The notes under the pieces: generated by a model
The model's database searches: none
Told to the model about the DNA's origin: nothing
What the model saw: only the letters and a program-made list of their open reading frames with translations
From: Flavobacteriaceae bacterium
Lineage (GTDB): Bacteria; Bacteroidota; Bacteroidia; Flavobacteriales; Flavobacteriaceae
Assembly (NCBI GenBank): GCA_002729755.1
Contig: PBYT01000008.1
Coordinates: 52,039-70,686, forward strand
Direction: 5' to 3'
Length of the DNA stretch: 18,648 bases
Made by a program: the position numbers and the translations under genes
Shown: piece by piece, positions 15,892 to 18,648 of the stretch
Layout: every line of letters begins with the position of its first letter
Position numbering within the stretch: position 1 is the stretch's first letter

Positions 15892-16824
15892 TTAATTTAT
15901 AAATAATTCGTCAATTGATTTATTATGATGAACATTATACATAGCTTCACCAAATATTTTTGAACAAGATAAGGCTTCAATCTTGTTTGATTGTTTTTTA
16001 GAATCAATTGAATCTGTAATCACTAATTTGTTTAGATTAGATTTTTCTATTTTTTCATAAGCATCACCAGATAATAATGCATGAGTACAAATTGCGATAA
16101 CTGATTTTGCACCTCTTTCAATCATAAGATCAGCAGCTTTAGTAAGAGTGCCTGCTGTATCAACCATATCATCAATTAGAACAACATTTTTTCCGCTAAC
16201 ATCCCCAATTAGTTCCATATGAGTAATTATATTCCCTTTAGATCTCTGCTTGTAACAGATTACAACATCTGAATTTAAAAATTTAGAATAAGCGTAAGCT
16301 CTTTTTGATCCACCCATATCAGGAGATGCGATTGTTAAATTATCGATTTTTAATGATTGAAGATATGGTACAAAAATCGCTGAAGCATATAAATGATCAA
16401 CAGGTTTCTCAAAAAATCCTTGAATCTGGTCTGCATGTAAATCCATTGTTATAATTCTTGTTGCACCTGCTGATTCAATAAGTTTAGCAATTAATTTGGC
16501 ACCTATAGGAACTCGAGGTTTATCTTTTCTGTCTTGTCTAGCCCATCCAAAATATGGAATAACAGCTGTTATATGTCTAGCAGAAGCTCTTTTTGCTGCA
16601 TCAAGCATTAGTAGCATCTCTATAAGGTTATCAGATGATGGATTAGTAGAGCCAATTATAAAAACCCTAGAGCCTCTAACGGATTCTTCAAAAGAGGGCT
16701 GAAACTCTCCATCACTATATCTTTGAAATTCTACACTACCAAGTGATTGACCAAATACTTGAGCAATTTTCTTAGATAGATTTTCACTTTGAGTACAAGA
16801 AAATATTTTTACAGTTGTTTCCAC
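15892..16824 (-). CDS. prs: Ribose-phosphate pyrophosphokinase (PRPP synthetase)
   Basis: Prs makes PRPP, the precursor of purines, pyrimidines, NAD, histidine and tryptophan, from ribose 5-phosphate and ATP. The 310-residue protein has FQRYSDGEFQPSF at 33-45 (ATP contacts), the flexible loop PYFGWARQDRKDKPRVPI at 90-107, MDLHADQIQGFF at 127-138 with catalytic His130, and the PRPP-binding loop VVLIDDMVDTAGTL at 214-227. The start is a GTG at 16824: an in-frame TAA lies three codons upstream, and GTG is the only start that keeps the family's N-terminus (VKIFSCTQSENLSKKI). It opens the seven-gene minus-strand operon down to mgtE. Confidence 0.95.
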   Translation of the reverse strand: METTVKIFSCTQSENLSKKIAQVFGQSLGSVEFQRYSDGEFQPSFEESVRGSRVFIIGSTNPSSDNLIEMLLMLDAAKRASARHITAVIPYFGWARQDRKDKPRVPIGAKLIAKLIESAGATRIITMDLHADQIQGFFEKPVDHLYASAIFVPYLQSLKIDNLTIASPDMGGSKRAYAYSKFLNSDVVICYKQRSKGNIITHMELIGDVSGKNVVLIDDMVDTAGTLTKAADLMIERGAKSVIAICTHALLSGDAYEKIEKSNLNKLVITDSIDSKKQSNKIEALSCSKIFGEAMYNVHHNKSIDELFIN

Positions 16825-16842
16825 TAATAATTAATTGGTTTG

Positions 16843-16850
16843 CAAATTTA
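16843..16850 (-). promoter_or_regulatory. Probable -7 promoter box for the prs operon
   Basis: On the minus strand this reads TAAATTTG, a match to TAnnTTTG, 18 bases before the prs GTG start. The -33 TTTG is not clear. It is the best placed candidate in the 102-base gap between prs and the divergent tRNA gene. Confidence 0.45.
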
Positions 16851-16908
16851 TAAATAATTATTATTCAGTATAGTTTTAAATAAGATTATTTAATATAAAG
16901 TAATTTAT

Positions 16909-16916
16909 TAATTTTG
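16909..16916 (+). promoter_or_regulatory. Probable -7 promoter box for tRNA-Leu
   Basis: TAATTTTG fits TAnnTTTG and ends ten bases before the first base of the tRNA, leaving a short 5' leader for RNase P. No clear -33 TTTG is seen at the expected distance. Confidence 0.45.
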
Positions 16917-16926
16917 AGACTTTTAT

Positions 16927-17008
16927 GCTTCGGTGGCGAAATTGGTAGACGCGCTGGATTCAAAATCCAGTTCCCTTGGGAGTGTGGGTTCGATTCCCAC
17001 CCGAAGTA
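16927..17008 (+). tRNA. tRNA-Leu (anticodon CAA)
   Basis: An 82-base class II tRNA. The acceptor stem pairs GCTTCGG (16927-16933) with CCGAAGT (17001-17007), closing with one G-U pair, and A17008 is the discriminator base expected for leucine. The D-loop has TTGGTAGAC. The anticodon stem CTGGA/TCCAG holds loop TTCAAAA, with CAA at 16961-16963 reading UUG codons. A variable arm CCC-TT-GGG follows. The T-arm GTGGG-TTCGATT-CCCAC is perfect. The terminal CCA is not encoded (the next bases are CT), as is usual in this phylum. The 3' end of this gene is repeated at 18569-18591. Confidence 0.97.
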
Positions 17009-17009
17009 C
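16987..17009 (+). repeat. Direct repeat, proximal copy: tRNA-Leu 3' end (att-like)
   Basis: The 23 bases from inside the T-stem to one base past the discriminator recur at 18569-18591 with 21 of 23 identical. The last 15 bases (tcccacccgaagtac) are identical. Position and content match the T-loop-to-3'-end core used by many tyrosine recombinases that insert into tRNA genes. Here it would be the copy that restores the intact tRNA. Confidence 0.7.
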
Positions 17010-17016
17010 TTATTAA

Positions 17017-17055
17017 AACTGTAATTAATTAATTTAAAGTTAGTTACGGTTTTTT
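17017..17055 (+). terminator. Rho-independent terminator of tRNA-Leu
   Basis: A 12-pair stem with two G-T wobbles (17017-17028 pairing with 17040-17051) encloses an 11-base loop and runs into a T tract (17050-17055). It starts eight bases after the tRNA and would end its transcript. Confidence 0.75.
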
Positions 17056-17088
17056 ATTATCCTCTTTAGAGCAACTATTAATATCTAA

Positions 17089-17120
17089 GGCATTAAATCT
17101 ATTTAGTTTAGACTAATGCC
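17089..17120. repeat. 7-base inverted repeat overlapping the second terminator hairpin
   Basis: GGCATTA at 17089-17095 pairs perfectly with TAATGCC at 17114-17120. The right arm shares its last two C residues with the 5' arm of the terminator-like stem starting at 17119, so the two folds exclude each other in part. This resembles an antiterminator/terminator pair, but no plus-strand gene follows, so the meaning is open. Confidence 0.5.
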
Positions 17121-17144
17121 CCGAGGGAATAATCGGGGGTTTTT
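17119..17144 (+). terminator. Strong GC-rich hairpin with T tract (terminator-like)
   Basis: CCCCGA (17119-17124) pairs with TCGGGG (17133-17138) around an eight-base loop, followed by G and five T residues. In this very A+T-rich window such a GC stem stands out. The T tract is on the plus strand, so it would stop rightward transcripts before they run antisense into the MFS gene. On the minus strand it has no T tract, so it is a poor terminator for the MFS gene. It could be a second terminator for the tRNA or the 3' end of an unrecognised small RNA between 17056 and 17144. Confidence 0.65.
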
Positions 17145-17185
17145 GCTATTATCTACCAATTATTTAGTATATAATCCATATGAAA

Positions 17186-18418
17186 TTATTTAATTAGTTT
17201 TTTAAATTTTAAAGTTGTGTACAATCCTAATACTGAAAAAACTGCAAGTATTAAATAAACGAACTGATGACCTTTTATTCCTGGGAAAGTATCTAACAAA
17301 TATCCATAAAGTGGGGGTGCAAAGATGTCAGGTGAATAACCAATTATTGAGACAATGCCAATTGCCGTTCCAGAAAGAGCAATGGGAATATGTCCATCAT
17401 TTAAAATTGAAAAATATAGTCCTCTTATAGCATATGTTCCAACAGCTACAATAATTAATGAAATAATAAATAAGGTATTAACTGAAGAATTAATTATTCC
17501 ACTTGCAAATAAAATTGATCCTATCAACATAATTACAAATCCATAAAATATATTATTAATATTTCCAGTTTTATCAGAGAACAAACCTACAGATATACAG
17601 ACAATAGGCCTAAGGTATAGTTGATAAGCTCCAATCTTTGCAGCATTAATTTGGTCATACATCATTACTTCAGCAGCATATAAAGAGTATATATCAGTTA
17701 TTCTATACCCCATATATGCACATAGAATTATTATTGAGATTAGAAATATTGATTTTGACTTAAGAAGCTTTTTCATGTTATTAAAGTCGCCAATCTTTTC
17801 GTCATCAGAAATTTCAACTCTTAAAAATGAATATACTATTATCCCACATAGAAATACTATAATGGATGATACACCTATCACATACTTAAATGCATTCTGC
17901 TTCTCATGAATATCAGCATTTGAAATATCTGTCGTTATTAAGATTGAAAAAATAATTACTCCAATAACACCAATTGAAGAAGCCACAATTCCTCTACCTC
18001 CATCAAGAAAACTAAAGGTTTTACCTTGTTTATTTGAACCACCAATCATTCTAGTAGCTTTAATCATGGGTGCCCAAAATAGAAATACAGTAGTAAAACC
18101 CAAATATGCAAATAAAAATTGCATTACTATGTATGAAGGATAAGTCATCATTATAAAACCTCCTAAAGATGTAAGTATTAGAGAAATTGACAGTAATTTT
18201 CTAGGAGAAAATCTATCTGCTAGAATTCCTCCGTATAAATATGAAAAAAATGCTACAACACCATATGTTGAAAAAACTGTTCCTAGTTCAAGATTTGTCA
18301 GGTCAAAAACATCTAAAAATGTTGGTCTAAAAACTCTAGCTAATACATATGGTAAAATATAGTTAGACTCTGCAGCAAGAATTAAGACTATAAGATATGT
18401 GTAATACTTATTTTTCAT
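17186..18418 (-). CDS. Major facilitator superfamily transporter
   Basis: This 410-residue inner membrane protein has about 12 hydrophobic segments in two six-helix halves. Between helices 2 and 3 lies the MFS motif A variant GGILADRFSPRKLL (63-76), and the tail KFKKLIK is positively charged. The block FSFLDGGRGIVASSIGVIGV, about residues 135-154, resembles the helix 4-5 region of the sugar-phosphate/anion-symporter-like branch of MFS, but this is not enough to name a substrate. It stands alone: the nearest gene is a tRNA on the other strand, and no enzyme or regulator adjoins it to hint at its job. It lies between two copies of the tRNA-Leu 3' end, so it may be acquired cargo. Base composition looks like that of its neighbours. 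Confidence 0.9.
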   Translation of the reverse strand: MKNKYYTYLIVLILAAESNYILPYVLARVFRPTFLDVFDLTNLELGTVFSTYGVVAFFSYLYGGILADRFSPRKLLSISLILTSLGGFIMMTYPSYIVMQFLFAYLGFTTVFLFWAPMIKATRMIGGSNKQGKTFSFLDGGRGIVASSIGVIGVIIFSILITTDISNADIHEKQNAFKYVIGVSSIIVFLCGIIVYSFLRVEISDDEKIGDFNNMKKLLKSKSIFLISIIILCAYMGYRITDIYSLYAAEVMMYDQINAAKIGAYQLYLRPIVCISVGLFSDKTGNINNIFYGFVIMLIGSILFASGIINSSVNTLFIISLIIVAVGTYAIRGLYFSILNDGHIPIALSGTAIGIVSIIGYSPDIFAPPLYGYLLDTFPGIKGHQFVYLILAVFSVLGLYTTLKFKKLIK

Positions 18419-18568
18419 ATCTCTAATTTAATAATTAATGACGTTAAATGGAATCGGTGGGGATTGAGTTATTTATTTAGAAAAAATCAATCTGGGTCAC
18501 AATTTGTAAAGTTTGGCTTTGGAAGAGCCCAAGAAATTGCAGTATGTGAAAAATTATGATATTGTATA
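18419..18568. other. Intergenic stretch upstream of the MFS gene
   Basis: No convincing gene is present. The part from about 18440 to 18540 is less A+T rich than other gaps here and has a plus-strand open frame of about 40 codons that ends at 18557-18559 (for example QFVKFGFGRAQEIAVCEKL). It has no usable start and matches no family I know, so it may be a decayed gene end. Bases 18451-18457 (gaatcgg) could pair at five of seven positions with the acceptor half of the tRNA repeat downstream. The MFS promoter must lie here on the minus strand, but no exact TAnnTTTG box stands out. Confidence 0.5.
18500..18539. repeat. Nested imperfect inverted repeat next to the distal tRNA repeat
   Basis: Outer arms CAATTT (18500-18505) and AAATTG (18534-18539) are perfect. 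Inner arms TTGGCT (18513-18518) and AGCCCAA (18526-18532) pair with one bulged C. The 40-base structure ends 29 bases before the tRNA repeat. Without a T tract it does not look like a terminator. It may be a protein-binding or recombination arm site, or a chance fold. Confidence 0.4.
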
Positions 18569-18591
18569 GGTTCAACTCCCACCCGAAGTAC
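18569..18591 (+). repeat. Direct repeat, distal copy: partial tRNA-Leu 3' end (att-like)
   Basis: Copy of 16987-17009 with two changes, both in the T-loop region (G to A and T to C). Bases before it do not match the tRNA: the T-stem would lose two of its five pairs, and there is no anticodon arm upstream, so this is a tRNA fragment and not a working gene. It is the expected scar of a site-specific insertion at the tRNA-Leu 3' end. Confidence 0.75.
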
Positions 18592-18600
18592 AATTCTTCA

Positions 18601-18648
18601 TCATAAATCCAATATATTATCAAGTTCAATTTTACTATAATCTGTAAT
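18601..18648 (-). CDS. Possible 3' end of a minus-strand gene (15 codons, unidentified)
   Basis: From the right edge the minus strand reads ITDYSKIELDNILDL and then a TGA stop (18601-18603). The makeup (D, E, I, L, K) looks like a real C-terminus, and the frame is open to the edge, but 15 codons are far too few to identify it. It ends nine bases from the tRNA repeat. It could be the gene that originally followed the tRNA, or part of a larger inserted element. Chance is not excluded. Confidence 0.25.
   Translation of the reverse strand: MTDYSKIELDNILDL

Noticed and set aside
17116..17193. Short plus-strand ORF beginning MPRGNNRGF
   Set aside because: It runs straight through the terminator-like hairpin, has no start context and its end overlaps the MFS gene in antisense.
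18500..18539. Integron attC site
   Set aside because: The arms lack the conserved core GTTRRRY pair and no integron integrase or cassette array is seen.
18451..18591. tmRNA or a complete second tRNA
   Set aside because: There is no anticodon arm or SsrA-type 5' end, the T-stem is broken at two of five pairs, and only the last 23 bases match a tRNA.
18475..18647. Minus-strand open frame of about 56 codons at the right edge
   Set aside because: It reads through the tRNA fragment and has no protein-like pattern. The other frame, ending at 18601, is the better candidate.
1..18648. Insertion sequences, prophage genes, toxin-antitoxin or defence systems
   Set aside because: No transposase, integrase, phage or defence motifs were seen. 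Apart from the MFS gene and the edge fragment, every gene belongs to a known core or efflux family.

Overview
The window is very A+T rich, tightly packed and reads as a chromosomal piece of a member of the Bacteroidota, most likely a marine Flavobacteriia-type bacterium with a small genome. The evidence is the family and order of the genes (prs-rplY-pth-ribF-serS-rsmA-mgtE; nadK-uppS-bamA-ompH; pdxJ followed by an alpha/beta hydrolase; permease-adaptor-TolC-tsaB), the lack of clear Shine-Dalgarno sequences before A-rich start regions, and promoter-like TAnnTTTG boxes, the -7 element of this phylum. No database search was possible, so gene names rest on motifs and context.

Layout. (1) Bases 1-3319, plus strand: the end of a MacB/FtsX-type ABC permease, a MacA/HlyD-type adaptor and a TolC-type outer membrane channel, forming one tripartite export system, with tsaB (tRNA t6A synthesis) at the end. 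(2) Bases 3320-8042, minus strand, transcribed nadK > uppS > bamA > ompH: NAD kinase, undecaprenyl diphosphate synthase, the outer membrane protein insertase and a Skp-like periplasmic chaperone, mostly an envelope-building operon. It meets tsaB stop codon to stop codon. (3) Bases 8111-10086, plus strand: pdxJ (vitamin B6), an alpha/beta hydrolase and an SSAT-like GNAT acetyltransferase. This operon diverges from nadK across a 68-base gap that holds back-to-back promoter boxes. (4) Bases 10107-16824, minus strand: prs > rplY > pth > ribF > serS > rsmA > mgtE, a seven-gene housekeeping operon for PRPP, translation, FMN/FAD and Mg2+ transport, with several overlapping genes. (5) Bases 16825-18648: a tRNA-Leu(CAA) gene with a terminator, a second strong hairpin, a lone MFS transporter on the minus strand, and then a 23-base copy of the 3' end of the same tRNA.

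The first four regions are ordinary core genome. The part worth a second look is region 5. The MFS gene lies between a complete tRNA-Leu gene and a partial, non-functional repeat of that tRNA's 3' end. This is the arrangement expected for DNA inserted by a tRNA-targeting recombinase, yet no recombinase gene is visible in the 1.6-kb interval. A nested imperfect hairpin sits just inside the distal repeat. Other points are a long low-complexity repeat tail on ribosomal protein L25, likely non-ATG starts for prs and bamA, and long A runs at the adaptor and rsmA starts.
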